Shown: in pieces, positions 7,601-16,563 of the stretch
How the letters are laid out: each line of letters starts with the position of its first letter
How positions within the stretch are numbered: the stretch's first letter is position 1
Notes under the pieces: model-generated
What the model saw: only the letters and a program-made list of their open reading frames with translations
What the model was told of the DNA's origin: nothing
Database searches by the model: none
From: G965222335 sp965222335
GTDB lineage: Bacteria; Pseudomonadota; Gammaproteobacteria; Pseudomonadales; Halieaceae
Assembly: GCA_965222335.1 (NCBI GenBank)
Contig: OZ244944.1
Span: forward strand, 496,001-560,000
Reading direction: 5' to 3'
Length of the DNA stretch: 64,000 nucleotides
Made by a program: the position numbers and the translations under genes

Positions 7601-8497
7601 CTAGATTTGCTGCAGGAACTCCAGGTAGGATGCTGCGACGTCGTTGGGAGCCTCCAGTTGGGGGTAGTGGCCGATAGCAGGCAGACGCCGGATAAAGTGC
7701 GCCTCCCCGACCAGTTCGATAAAGCGCTGCACCATATGCTCCCCGGAGACCGGATCCACGCTGCCGTTGATCAGCCCGATGGGGCAACAGGCGTCCTGCA
7801 GGGCCGCCAGCCAGCGTTCGCGGTGCTGGCGCCGGTCGCTCATGTAGTGAATCAAGCGGTGCAGGTTGCGCTGGCCGTTGTTATGCGTAAACAGGCGCCA
7901 GAGGGTATCCAGCTCCTCGTCACTCGCCGGGGTATCCGGGCCAAACACGCGGTCGAAGGACTGGCGCATCGAGCGCCGGCTGAAGGCGTGCCGCACCAGT
8001 AAACCCAGGGGGCCCAGCAGCAGGCGCTGCACCAGCAGGGCCCGGTGGGTTTCGGGAAACAGACCGCCGTTGAGGAACAGGAAGGAGCGCCAGCGATCGC
8101 TGCCGTTCTGCGCGTTCTGCGCGTTCTGCCGTGCCAGCAGTTCCTGGGCGACGGTATCTCCATAGTCGTGGGCCAGGACGTGGAACTCGTCGAGCCCCAG
8201 TGCCTCGACCAGCGCCTCGCACAGGTCCGCCTGCTCCATGATCCGATAGTCGTGCGGGCAGGGCTTGTCGCTGAAGCCGAAGCCGAGCAGGTCTAGGGCA
8301 ACCAGCCGGTAGTGCCGGTTGAGCGCCGGCCAGATCTTCCACCAGTCCCAACTTGCGGAGGGGAAGCCGTGAATCAGGAAAATGGTGCCGCGGACAGCCT
8401 CGGTCGCGGACTCGTCGACATAGAAGATCTGCCGCCCCAGCAGCTCCCGGTACTGCCCGCGCGCTTGCCACTGTTCGAATTGCATCGGCGCTGTCAT
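7601..8497 (-). CDS. Alpha/beta hydrolase, MEST-like
   Basis: A 298-residue alpha/beta hydrolase. The oxyanion stretch is LIHGFPSASWDWW, the nucleophile elbow is LAHDYGDTVAQELLAR with Asp111 in place of Ser as in haloalkane dehalogenases and epoxide hydrolases, and the catalytic His lies in IGHYPQLEAP near residue 279. The stretches LNGGLFPETHRALLVQRLL and HYPQLE are those I know from the vertebrate imprinted protein MEST/PEG1, so this is a bacterial member of that family. A short triple repeat codes QNAQNAQN after the elbow. ATG 8497 has AAAGGA just upstream. The substrate is unknown; a dehalogenase role would need the halide-binding Trp pair, and HDYG instead of HDWG argues against it. Confidence 0.88.
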   Translation of the reverse strand: MTAPMQFEQWQARGQYRELLGRQIFYVDESATEAVRGTIFLIHGFPSASWDWWKIWPALNRHYRLVALDLLGFGFSDKPCPHDYRIMEQADLCEALVEALGLDEFHVLAHDYGDTVAQELLARQNAQNAQNGSDRWRSFLFLNGGLFPETHRALLVQRLLLGPLGLLVRHAFSRRSMRQSFDRVFGPDTPASDEELDTLWRLFTHNNGQRNLHRLIHYMSDRRQHRERWLAALQDACCPIGLINGSVDPVSGEHMVQRFIELVGEAHFIRRLPAIGHYPQLEAPNDVAASYLEFLQQI

Positions 8498-8677
8498 TCC
8501 TTTGCTGCTCTAGTGTCGTGGAATTGGTAGTCTGAGCATGGTGTATGGCGGCTGGGGGCGCAAGACCCCTGAAACCTTGCGTACCGGTGCTGTTCGGGTA
8601 GCGTGGTCGGCGCCCTACACGACTCACTGGACTAAAGGCGCAGTGTAATTTCACCGGCGCTGGAGAAAGCATTGCCC

Positions 8678-9385
8678 ATGAGAACCATCGGTTTAATTGG
8701 CGGTATGAGCTGGGAATCAACCCAGACCTACTATCGCCTGATCAACCAGAACGTCAAAGCAGAGCTGGGGGGACTTCACTCGGCCAGGCTGATCCTCTAC
8801 AGCGTGGACTTTGCCGAGATTGAATCACTACAGCATCAGGGCGACTGGGATGCCCTCGGCGCGATCCTGGGATCAGCTGCAAAATCCCTCGCGGCGGCCG
8901 GCGCCGACTTCCTGGTGCTGTGTACCAACACCATGCACAAGGTGGCGGCGCAGATTGAGGCTGAGGCCGGGCTACCCCTGCTGCACATCGCCGATGCCAC
9001 CGCGTGTGTACTACAGGCGCAAGAAATCACACGCGTGGGACTGCTCGGCACAAGATTTACCATGGAGCAGGCCTTCTATCGCGAGCGCCTGGAGGGCCAG
9101 GGAATTTCGGTGCTGGTGCCGAATCCTAAGCAGCGCGAGCTGATCCACGGGGTGATTTACCACGAGCTCTGCCAGGGCATCATCCAACATGAGTCGAAGG
9201 CGCGTTACCTGGAAGTCGTTGCAGACCTGGCGAGTCGTGGCGCACAGGCGGTGGTCCTGGGCTGTACCGAAATCGGCCTGCTGATCAGCGGGCCGGACAC
9301 GGCCACACCGCTACTGGATACCACCGCAATCCACGCGGCGCAGGCGGTGAGTTTCGCCCTGGGGAAAACTACCGCCTTGGGATGA
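8678..9385 (+). CDS. Aspartate/glutamate racemase family protein
   Basis: A 235-residue cofactor-independent amino-acid racemase. The N-terminus MRTIGLIGGMSWESTQTYYR is diagnostic; the two catalytic cysteines are Cys82 in VLCTNTMHK and the later one in VVLGCTEIGLL. The family interconverts D- and L-Asp or Glu, the latter two being used in peptidoglycan or signalling. I chose ATG 8678 over the in-frame TTG 8672 as it fits the family start; GGAGA lies at 8662. It is a single gene; the ZIP gene follows 40 bases later on the same strand. Confidence 0.92.
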   Translation: MRTIGLIGGMSWESTQTYYRLINQNVKAELGGLHSARLILYSVDFAEIESLQHQGDWDALGAILGSAAKSLAAAGADFLVLCTNTMHKVAAQIEAEAGLPLLHIADATACVLQAQEITRVGLLGTRFTMEQAFYRERLEGQGISVLVPNPKQRELIHGVIYHELCQGIIQHESKARYLEVVADLASRGAQAVVLGCTEIGLLISGPDTATPLLDTTAIHAAQAVSFALGKTTALG

Positions 9386-9425
9386 GCGAAGCTATAAGGA
9401 GGGCGGGCACGAGCCCGTAAGTCTA

Positions 9426-10142
9426 TTGAGTGACTTGACACAAATTCTGCTTCTCACCGCCATCGCGGGTCTTGCCATGCCCGTAGGTGCGTCGATTGCA
9501 GTATTCGAGAATATTCGCCCACAGTGGCTGGAGAACGAAATCCGGCACAGCATCATTGCCTTCGGCGGCGGCGCCCTGTTGGCTGCGGTCGCGCTGGTCC
9601 TGGTGCCTGAAGGCTTGGAACACCTGCCACCGATGGCGGCCGCCACTTGCTTTGCCGCGGGGGGCGTTGCGTTCATGCTGCTCGACAGACAATTGGCCAG
9701 GAATGCCACGCCGGCCAGCCAGCTTACGGCCATGCTGACCGACTTTATTCCGGAGGCCATCGCCCTGGGTGCCACATTCGCGGTATCGAAAGATAGCGGA
9801 CTATTGCTGGCGCTTGTCATTGCCCTGCAAAACCTCCCGGAAGGATTTAACGCATACCGGGAACTGGTTTCTGCGACCCGCTATCGCGGCGCCCCCGTCG
9901 TCGGCGCATTTGTACTCATGGCATTGCTGGGGCCCCTCGCAGGCATGCTGGGATATTTTTTGCTTGGAGGTCAGCTGGAGATTGTCTCTTGCATCATGCT
10001 GTTCGCCGCTGGAGGCATCTTGTACATCATTTTTCAGGATATCGGCCCGCAATCCAGCCTGCGCGATCACTGGGCCCCGCCGCTGGGCGCAGTGGGCGGA
10101 TTTCTACTGGGTATGCTTGGCCACATGTTCACAAGCACCTGA
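9426..10142 (+). CDS. ZIP-like divalent metal transporter (permease)
   Basis: A 238-residue inner-membrane protein with about seven or eight hydrophobic segments. The pair HSIIAFGGGALLAAVALVLVPEG and ALVIALQNLPEGFNAYRE are the helix IV/V motifs of ZIP carriers, with the conserved Asn-x-Pro-Glu-Gly that lines the metal path (Zn, Fe or Mn). The variable His-rich loop of classic ZIP proteins is absent. The only start near the observed N-terminus is TTG 9426; a strong AAGGAGG lies at 9395-9402, further than usual, so the start is uncertain by a few codons. Confidence 0.82.
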   Translation: MSDLTQILLLTAIAGLAMPVGASIAVFENIRPQWLENEIRHSIIAFGGGALLAAVALVLVPEGLEHLPPMAAATCFAAGGVAFMLLDRQLARNATPASQLTAMLTDFIPEAIALGATFAVSKDSGLLLALVIALQNLPEGFNAYRELVSATRYRGAPVVGAFVLMALLGPLAGMLGYFLLGGQLEIVSCIMLFAAGGILYIIFQDIGPQSSLRDHWAPPLGAVGGFLLGMLGHMFTST

Positions 10143-10189
10143 TGCCTTTTTTGCATACGACCGGCGCCGGCGGCGTCCGTCTTAACGCG

Positions 10190-11170
10190 CTAGGGCGAAA
10201 CCACTACCCTGTCGCGGCCGGCGGCCTTTGCAGCGTAGAGACCGCGGTCTGCCCGCTTCAGCACATCGTTGACGGTGTCATCCGATGACAGACACTCGGT
10301 GACACCGATGCTCGCACTCACGGGTATCTGTTGACCTGAATACTCGAAGGCCGTTGAACTCAAACTGGCGCGCAAACGCTCGCACATGCGCAATGCGGCG
10401 CTGCTTCCGGTATCTGGCAGCAGTATCGCAAACTCCTCGCCCCCCAGTCGGAACAGGTAATCCTCATTGCGCAGTTGCTGCTGGAGGAAATCACAAAATT
10501 TCATCAGCACCACATCGCCCGCGTCATGACCGTAGGTATCATTCACCGACTTGAAGAAGTCAATGTCTACGCAGGCAATCGCCAGGGGGGAGGCTTTACG
10601 GCGTGATTTCGAGAGCAGTTTATCACCGGTCGTCTCCAGCATGCGCCGATTGAACGCGCCAGTGAGGGGGTCGATCAACGACTCTCTGGCGATCACAAAC
10701 AGATCCTGCACGATATCGCGCAACCCCTCGAGACAGCGTACCTGGTGCGCCGAGAGCTGCCGCGGTACGGTGTCAATAATGCAGAGGCTGCCGACACAGA
10801 TATCGTCCTTCAGCATAATCGGTAGCCCCGCATAGAACCGGATACGCGGGGAACCAGTCACCAGCGGGTTATCTGCGAATCTTGCGTCCTCGAGAGTATC
10901 CTCGACGATCAGGGGTGCTGCACTGAAAACCAGGTGACCGCAGAAGGAGACCTCCCGACTGGTCTCATTGACGTCGAGGCCGACACTTGACTTGAACCAC
11001 TGCCTGTCGCGATCAACGATCGAGACCAGGGCGATGGGGACTGCAAACAGCTCACAAGCCAGCTGCGTGATATGATCGTAGACGGTATCGCGAGGCGTAT
11101 CGAGCAAATCGAGACTGTCGATAAACTCCAGCCTCTGCTTCTCGTTGTCTGGAAGCTGTGGCGTTAACAT
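10190..11170 (-). CDS. GAF-GGDEF diguanylate cyclase
   Basis: A 326-residue soluble signalling protein. Residues about 25-160 form a GAF sensor domain (DRDRQWFKSSVGL, SFCGHLVF, FYAGLPIM); residues about 165-325 form the cyclase domain that makes cyclic di-GMP from two GTP. The active site is intact as GGEEF, and the product-inhibition site RxxD is present as RNED exactly five residues ahead of it, so feedback inhibition is expected. No membrane segment is seen. It is transcribed alone, with an AT-containing 240-bp gap upstream that may hold its promoter. Confidence 0.93.
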   Translation of the reverse strand: MLTPQLPDNEKQRLEFIDSLDLLDTPRDTVYDHITQLACELFAVPIALVSIVDRDRQWFKSSVGLDVNETSREVSFCGHLVFSAAPLIVEDTLEDARFADNPLVTGSPRIRFYAGLPIMLKDDICVGSLCIIDTVPRQLSAHQVRCLEGLRDIVQDLFVIARESLIDPLTGAFNRRMLETTGDKLLSKSRRKASPLAIACVDIDFFKSVNDTYGHDAGDVVLMKFCDFLQQQLRNEDYLFRLGGEEFAILLPDTGSSAALRMCERLRASLSSTAFEYSGQQIPVSASIGVTECLSSDDTVNDVLKRADRGLYAAKAAGRDRVVVSP

Positions 11171-11410
11171 TTTTGCCTCCTTGACCTGAGTTGCCCGGAG
11201 TCAACGCGGTGGCAGCTGCTTGGACGCGGAAGAACAACAAAAATTCAGTTTTGTGGCACAGGAATCCGAGGATGCAGTTAGAGGACTGATGGGACTCCGT
11301 CCCGCACCGTCGACATTCGGGAGCGTAACAAAGAAAAGCAAAGGTGTGGAGTTTGGACTAAAGTGAGGCGCTGGCCCCAGCTATTTGAATTTGGGCCTAT
11401 CCCTGCACTG

Positions 11411-12655
11411 CTACTTTGGCGGAACAAAGATATCCAGCGGCAGGATGGCGGTAACACCGACATTCGGCACATCGACCAGTTGCCCGATCCGCAGATCGAC
11501 AGCCACACTCGCGATCATGTAGGCCTGCGTCCGATCGTAGTCATACTCGGACATGATGTATTCAATCATGGCGGCCAGCGCGTTGCGTGCCGCAAGGTTG
11601 ACATCGCCCGACAGGTTGCCCAGGCCGGCGATTTTCGGCGAGTCGAGGTAGGCAAGGCCCGGCGGTACGCTTCCCTTTTCCTTCAGCGGAAAACCGGTCA
11701 CGGCGTAAAAGCGCTCTGAGGGTATCCCCAGGACGGACGCGGGACCTTCATAGTGTGGGCCGTGTGAAAGGTCCGGCGCATCTTCGACCACACGAACGGT
11801 CACCGCCATCCTGCCGCCCATTTCTATCGCCGTGCCTGCGACCTCGCCGTCACCCTGGGCATAGTGGAAATCACCCACAGCCAGTCCGCACCCGTCAATG
11901 AAACACGGCAAATAAACGGTGGTGCCGGTGGTAATGTAACGAATATCCATATTCCCGCCGTGCTCCCGGGGCGGAACCGTTCTGAGGCACTCCGAGGGCT
12001 GGGTACCCTCAGCACCACACAGCGCATCCGGCTCGGCCTCGTCGGAATCCGGGTTCATCACCGCACCGCCTGACGCGAGCAGCTGCGTCTCTCGTGCCAG
12101 CACGTCGGCCAGCAGCGCCCGGCCGGGCAAGGTTGTCACGACGCCGGGGAAACTGGCATTTGGAATGCGCACGCCTGGCAGTGCATCGCTGACGGCGTAG
12201 TCATTGTTGATGCGCCAGACAATAAATCGCTGATCGGTACCAAACAAATCACTGGCAAAGCCGAATGGGCCGGCTTCGGTCCAACCAACGCCAGCTGGCT
12301 CGAGCGACCCGATAGTGACCGCAATCACGTCACCTGCCCTGGCGCCGTTGATCGCGACGGGTCCGGTCAGCGCGTGGACTATGCCGGTCCCGTCCCGGGG
12401 TTTGCCCTTTGCGCTAGAGAGCGTATCCGGGTCAAGCGTCAGGTCGAAGGCATCGCGCCTGAAAAATACGATACGCTCACCGGGGTCGACGTTGGCAACC
12501 ATGGGAATTTCGGGATGGAGGCGATTGATACAGGCCGCGTCCTCAGCACAGCTTACACCAGGATTACCTACCGAAATCTCGGCTTCAGCTTCCCCGGCGA
12601 CAGCTATCGTTAACAGCAGACCGCCAGCAAGGCAGTTGATTAATCCGAGTTTCAT
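11411..12655 (-). CDS. Exported acetamidase/formamidase family protein
   Basis: A 414-residue FmdA/AmdA-type amidohydrolase with an N-terminal signal peptide (residues 1-26, ending AEA). Family stretches are PRDGTGIVHALTGPV, the metal-site region REHGGNMDIRY and GDFHYAQGDGEVAGTAIEM. Cytoplasmic members split formamide or acetamide to ammonia and acid; the export signal makes this a periplasmic variant, and its substrate is unknown. Four Cys residues in the extra region (CAEDAACIN; CGAEGTQPSEC) could form disulfides, fitting export. It is upstream of the BCCT carrier gene on the same strand but separated by palindromic repeats. Confidence 0.85.
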   Translation of the reverse strand: MKLGLINCLAGGLLLTIAVAGEAEAEISVGNPGVSCAEDAACINRLHPEIPMVANVDPGERIVFFRRDAFDLTLDPDTLSSAKGKPRDGTGIVHALTGPVAINGARAGDVIAVTIGSLEPAGVGWTEAGPFGFASDLFGTDQRFIVWRINNDYAVSDALPGVRIPNASFPGVVTTLPGRALLADVLARETQLLASGGAVMNPDSDEAEPDALCGAEGTQPSECLRTVPPREHGGNMDIRYITTGTTVYLPCFIDGCGLAVGDFHYAQGDGEVAGTAIEMGGRMAVTVRVVEDAPDLSHGPHYEGPASVLGIPSERFYAVTGFPLKEKGSVPPGLAYLDSPKIAGLGNLSGDVNLAARNALAAMIEYIMSEYDYDRTQAYMIASVAVDLRIGQLVDVPNVGVTAILPLDIFVPPK

Positions 12656-12714
12656 GCGCGCACTCCAAGAGTGTTGAATTGGTTGACCCGGGGAATCAGT
12701 CTAGTGCAGATTTT

Positions 12715-12783
12715 AGGGGTCTGACCCCTTTTTAGATCCCGTTCCCTTTGATTCGAGGATTTAAGGGGTCTGACCCCTTTTTA
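12715..12783. repeat. Two copies of an AGGGGTCTGACCCCTT palindrome
   Basis: Two near-identical copies, at 12715-12734 and 12763-12783, of a palindrome with 8-bp arms (AAGGGGTC/GACCCCTT) around one central base, each followed by a T run. A broken third arm starts at 12784. The motif resembles repeats linked to REP-associated transposases, and it could also end transcription on either strand. It fills the gap between the BCCT and acetamidase genes. Confidence 0.7.
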
Positions 12784-12792
12784 TGGGGTCTG

Positions 12793-14502
12793 TTAACCAG
12801 CTTTATCCTCGGCCGAGCTCACTACCGGCTGGGGGTCGGTAACAGCCTGGAGCGCCAGTTCGGGCTCCGGCGCCTCCGGGGCCGTGGGGTGAATCTCTTC
12901 CTCTTTCTGGCGCTCCGCCTCCCTCTCTGACTCCCTCAGCAACATTTGCTCAATACGCTGGTTGAGAATTCTGTTTCTTTCCTCCTGGCGCAGCCACTCC
13001 TGGAACAGGTCCCGGTAAAGGGAAAAGGCCATCAGCACCATGAGCAGCATGAATGGAAACGCGGTGACAATGGACACGGTGCGCAGGCCGAGCAGGCCAC
13101 CACTGAGCAGCAGGGCCGCCGCCATCCGCAGCTGCAGTGCGCCCCAGAGAATACGCACGAATCGCGTGGGAACCAGAATGCCCTTGGAGGTAAACATACC
13201 AAGCACGAAAGTCGCCGAGTCAGCCGAGGTAACCACGAACATGCACACCAGTAGAATAGCGGCTATCGCGGCATAATAGCCCCCCGGCAACTGATCCAGC
13301 AGTACGTAAAGACCCGCCGGCACTTCCTCGGCCACGGCATCGGCAATACCGGCATTGGCGAACAGCTCGAAGTGAATCGCGGAACCGCCGAAAGTCGAAA
13401 ACCAGAGCATGCTCAGCGCCACCGGTACAATCATCACACCCATGACAAACTCGCGGATCGTGCGTCCACGTGAGATGCGGGCAATAAAGCTCCCCACGAA
13501 CGGCGCCCAACTCAAACCCCATGCCCAGTAGAAAATTGTCCACTGCTGTACCCAGTGTTCACTGGAATATGGCGTAGTTACCAGGCTCATCTGTACGATA
13601 TTCCCGAGGTACTCGCCAAAGGTTTGCGTCAGCTCACTGAAGATAAATGCGGTGGGGCCAAGCGAAAGCACAAACAGCAGCAAGCCTGCCGCCAAAATCA
13701 TATTGGCGTTACTCAGGTACCGAATACCACGATTCAGTGGGGTCATGGCGGAGAGGATAAACAAGCAGCCGAGCCCAGCCATAATCATGAATTGCGGCGT
13801 CAGCCCGTAGCTAACGCCTGCAACCCGGGCCAAGCCACTATTGATCTGCAGAACACCCAGGCCAAGAGTGGTCGCCACACCAAATATGGTGGAGACCACC
13901 GCCAGGGTATCAATGGCCCAACCCCAGCCACGATCTACCCGGTCACCGAGCAGTGGGCGGAACGTTTCGCTGATCAGGCCATGACTGTTGTGGCGAAAGC
14001 GAACATAGGCAATCGCCAGCCCGACCACCGTGAAGTTGGCCCACTGATGCAGGCCCCAGTGGAAAAAGGCATACCGCATACCGGTCTGCGCTGCCTCTAC
14101 GCTACGCGGGGTGCCGATGCCGAGCGGGGGTGAGTTGAAATGCATAATCGGTTCGGCAACACCCCAGAACACCAGCCCGACACCCATACCACCGGAGAAG
14201 ATCATCGCCAGCCAGTTGCTGAAACTGAACTCCGGGGGCTCATCGTCCGGGCCCAGGCGAATATTGCCAAAGCGTGAGAAAGCCAGCCAGAGCACAAAGA
14301 GCACAAAGCTGCTGGTAACCAGGAGGTAAAGCCAGCCAAAGTTGTTGGCTGTTGCATCCAGCGCGGTCTGTGCCTGCTCCTGCACGAAGTCAGGGTTCCC
14401 GATGGCCGCAAAGAGAAACACACAGATAACCAGCAAAGACAGGCAGAAGACGTAACCCACATCCCCCAGTAGCCTGTTCTTCCAGTATCTTAGCTTTTCC
14501 AT
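12793..14502 (-). CDS. BCCT family (betaine/choline/carnitine) transporter
   Basis: A 569-residue secondary carrier with twelve predicted membrane helices. The Gly-rich stretch FSGGMGVGLVFWGVAEP and the tryptophan box WTIFYWAWGLSWAPFVGSFIARISRGRT are both complete, so it should transport a quaternary ammonium compatible solute such as glycine betaine. The long C-terminal tail (about 60 residues, Glu/Arg/Pro rich, part coiled coil) resembles the osmosensing tails of BetP-like proteins. I chose ATG 14502 (MEKLRYWKNRL), with a purine-rich AGGTAAAG upstream; the frame extends to TTG 14574 without family support. Confidence 0.92.
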   Translation of the reverse strand: MEKLRYWKNRLLGDVGYVFCLSLLVICVFLFAAIGNPDFVQEQAQTALDATANNFGWLYLLVTSSFVLFVLWLAFSRFGNIRLGPDDEPPEFSFSNWLAMIFSGGMGVGLVFWGVAEPIMHFNSPPLGIGTPRSVEAAQTGMRYAFFHWGLHQWANFTVVGLAIAYVRFRHNSHGLISETFRPLLGDRVDRGWGWAIDTLAVVSTIFGVATTLGLGVLQINSGLARVAGVSYGLTPQFMIMAGLGCLFILSAMTPLNRGIRYLSNANMILAAGLLLFVLSLGPTAFIFSELTQTFGEYLGNIVQMSLVTTPYSSEHWVQQWTIFYWAWGLSWAPFVGSFIARISRGRTIREFVMGVMIVPVALSMLWFSTFGGSAIHFELFANAGIADAVAEEVPAGLYVLLDQLPGGYYAAIAAILLVCMFVVTSADSATFVLGMFTSKGILVPTRFVRILWGALQLRMAAALLLSGGLLGLRTVSIVTAFPFMLLMVLMAFSLYRDLFQEWLRQEERNRILNQRIEQMLLRESEREAERQKEEEIHPTAPEAPEPELALQAVTDPQPVVSSAEDKAG

Positions 14503-14589
14503 ATCCGACTTTACCTCGTCACACACCACGATCCGCGAAGCGGTGATGTGGACAGGATATTGCCCCTTGCGCAATATTTCTGGCGATGG

Positions 14590-14964
14590 CTACTCGCTGC
14601 TATTCTTCGCTATCCATGCTTTGGCCACTTCAAGCTCATTGAATTCGAAAGCCGCTATTTCCGCGGCAACAAAGTGACTTGCCACGTTCTCCGCAAACGA
14701 ACCAAGGTGTGAGTCCGTAACCAGGGCGACGTAAAGGATTTTTTTGTGGTGGTCCTTGATGAAAGACAGGTGTGACACCAGGCCGGCAAAAGAATCCCAT
14801 CCGGGAAAATGCTCCGTAGCGATTATCAGCCCGTTCAGCTTTCCATATTGCGCAATATAAGGATCAATGACCTTGGTAGCGCTTGCAAAGTCAGCCTCAG
14901 TGAGCTTGCCCGCTGGCGTAAGAATGGCGATTCGATGACTCTCATCTATTTCTATACCTAGCAT
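14590..14964 (-). CDS. STAS/SpoIIAA-like protein
   Basis: A 124-residue soluble protein of the SpoIIAA-like (DUF3478) type: an edge strand IAILTPAGKLTEADF, then LNGLIIATEHFPGW and a later ILYVALVTDSHLG with a C-terminal KAWIAKN helix. These proteins have a STAS fold without the phosphorylated Ser and may bind lipids. ATG 14964 matches the family start MLGIEIDES; the frame to 15039 is unsupported. It lies just upstream of the BCCT gene (about 90 bases), so co-transcription is possible. Confidence 0.82.
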   Translation of the reverse strand: MLGIEIDESHRIAILTPAGKLTEADFASATKVIDPYIAQYGKLNGLIIATEHFPGWDSFAGLVSHLSFIKDHHKKILYVALVTDSHLGSFAENVASHFVAAEIAAFEFNELEVAKAWIAKNSSE

Positions 14965-15043
14965 AACTGGCCTCCGTTTCCTGCCTGGCACCCAACAGAT
15001 TAGCCTAGTATGTCGGTTACCGGTGCCGATCGCACCCACTGCT

Positions 15044-15916
15044 TCAAACGTCCGGCTGCCCCGGTTCCTGTCGATTGAGAAAGCTCAACACCAGCGTCTC
15101 AAAGGCCTGCTTGCACTCGATCATGGCCCAGTGGCCGCAGCGGGGGAAGGTGTGCAGTTCGCACAGGGGAATGAGGCGCATCGGCAGGAGCGCGGCATCC
15201 AGCGGTGTCACCCGGTCGTCGCGACCCCAGGTGAGCAGCGTGGGTGCCTGGATACTGGCCAGGTGCTCGATCGCCCGTGTGGGAAACTGTTCACGCATTG
15301 CGGCGATTTTGCCGATGCCCTGGGAGGAGTAGATCTGCCGTGTGGCGGCCAGGGTGTTGGGTTCCATGGCATGCTCCCAACGGGTGTCGATCAGCTCCGG
15401 GGTGATCAGGTCCTGATCGTAAACCATGGAGCGCAGCCAGGCTTCGAGCCGCTCCCGGCTGGGTGCCTCGGCGAAGGCGGTCAGAAGATTCACGCCCTCG
15501 GCGGGGAACGGCGTAAACAGGTTGAGCCCGATACCACCGATGCAGGTCAGGCTCCTGACCCGCTCGGGGTGCGCGGCGGCGATATGCGAACCCACCATGC
15601 CGCCCAGTGAATTGCCGATCACGTGGGTCACGGGCACATCCAGTGCGTCGAGGAACTCTACGCAGGCCTTCACTGATCCGGCGATGGGGTCACCCTCCAG
15701 CGGCTGGCTGCCACCGTAGCCGGGCAAGTCCACCACCAGGCAACGGAAGCTCGCGGAGAACCAGGCCAGGTTACCGGAGAAATTGGCCCAGCCACTTACC
15801 CCGGGGCCGGAACCGTGAATCATCAGCAGGCAGGGGCCGCTGCCCACTTCATGGTAGCTCAGGGTGCCATGGGACAACTCAACACTACGCCGGGTGGTCT
15901 GGTAATCAATGTTCAT
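15044..15916 (-). CDS. Alpha/beta hydrolase of the meta-cleavage product hydrolase type
   Basis: A 290-residue serine hydrolase. HGSGPGVSGWANF near residue 35 is the signature of C-C bond hydrolases (MhpC, BphD, HsaD), the nucleophile is Ser103 in GNSLGG, the acid lies in TWGRDDRVTP and the His in CGHWAMIE. These enzymes split vinylogous 1,5-diketones after meta cleavage of an aromatic ring, including in steroid ring A/B breakdown. No ring-cleaving dioxygenase is nearby, so the substrate is open. ATG 15916 is well placed. Confidence 0.85.
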   Translation of the reverse strand: MNIDYQTTRRSVELSHGTLSYHEVGSGPCLLMIHGSGPGVSGWANFSGNLAWFSASFRCLVVDLPGYGGSQPLEGDPIAGSVKACVEFLDALDVPVTHVIGNSLGGMVGSHIAAAHPERVRSLTCIGGIGLNLFTPFPAEGVNLLTAFAEAPSRERLEAWLRSMVYDQDLITPELIDTRWEHAMEPNTLAATRQIYSSQGIGKIAAMREQFPTRAIEHLASIQAPTLLTWGRDDRVTPLDAALLPMRLIPLCELHTFPRCGHWAMIECKQAFETLVLSFLNRQEPGQPDV

Positions 15917-16155
15917 GGTGGATCCTTTTCGGGTTCAGCCAGACGTGGAGCTTAAACCAGGCGAGGTGAGGGGCCAACCGCCGCTCTCGGCGACGGCCCC
16001 CGCCAATACATGGGCAGTCGGCCCACCCGGCGAAGTTCAGGTGGCGCCGGGGGCCGGCTTGGATTACGGTGAGACTTTGCTAATCTCGCTGACCCGCCGC
16101 CTGCAGAGCCGGCTGCGGACCAGTAAACCAGTGTCGTAATTCCACGAGGATTCCA

Positions 16156-16425
16156 ATGAGTGACTCGACAGACTCCAGCGGCCTGCTGCGCTCCGCGGGC
16201 GAAAACGTTGGCGGCTTTCTCGCGGGCATACCGCCGGCAATCGGCGAATTTTTCAGCGGCGTCGGCGCGGGCGCCGGTGTCCATGGCTTTTGGGACTGGA
16301 CGGCCCTCATCATCGGTATAGCACTGCTGGTTTCCTCCGCTCAGGGATTCCGGCGGGGGCGGATTGTCGGGCCGGTGTTGCGCGGGTTTATCGGCCTGGC
16401 AGCGATGGGCTGGGCGGTAGTCTGA
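16156..16425 (+). CDS. Small membrane protein of unknown function
   Basis: An 89-residue protein with GAGGA upstream of ATG 16156. Residues about 46-62 (DWTALIIGIALLVSSAQGF) and 70-89 (IVGPVLRGFIGLAAMGWAVV) are probable membrane segments, joined by the basic turn RRGRI. The N-terminal half is Gly/Ser rich and probably flexible. I do not recognise a family. It is divergent from the hydrolase gene and about 140 bases before the sulfotransferase-like gene. Confidence 0.65.
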   Translation: MSDSTDSSGLLRSAGENVGGFLAGIPPAIGEFFSGVGAGAGVHGFWDWTALIIGIALLVSSAQGFRRGRIVGPVLRGFIGLAAMGWAVV

Positions 16426-16563
16426 ACAACTGAAGTGAAGGATCCTACAGGGGCTGGAGGCAGCATGCAGGTGGAAGCGGACTAGGCCGCTTTCGCCTGA
16501 ATAGGCGGCCAACCCAATGCGGGATATACTCTTTGCCAGCACAATTATTTGCAGGACAGTGAA

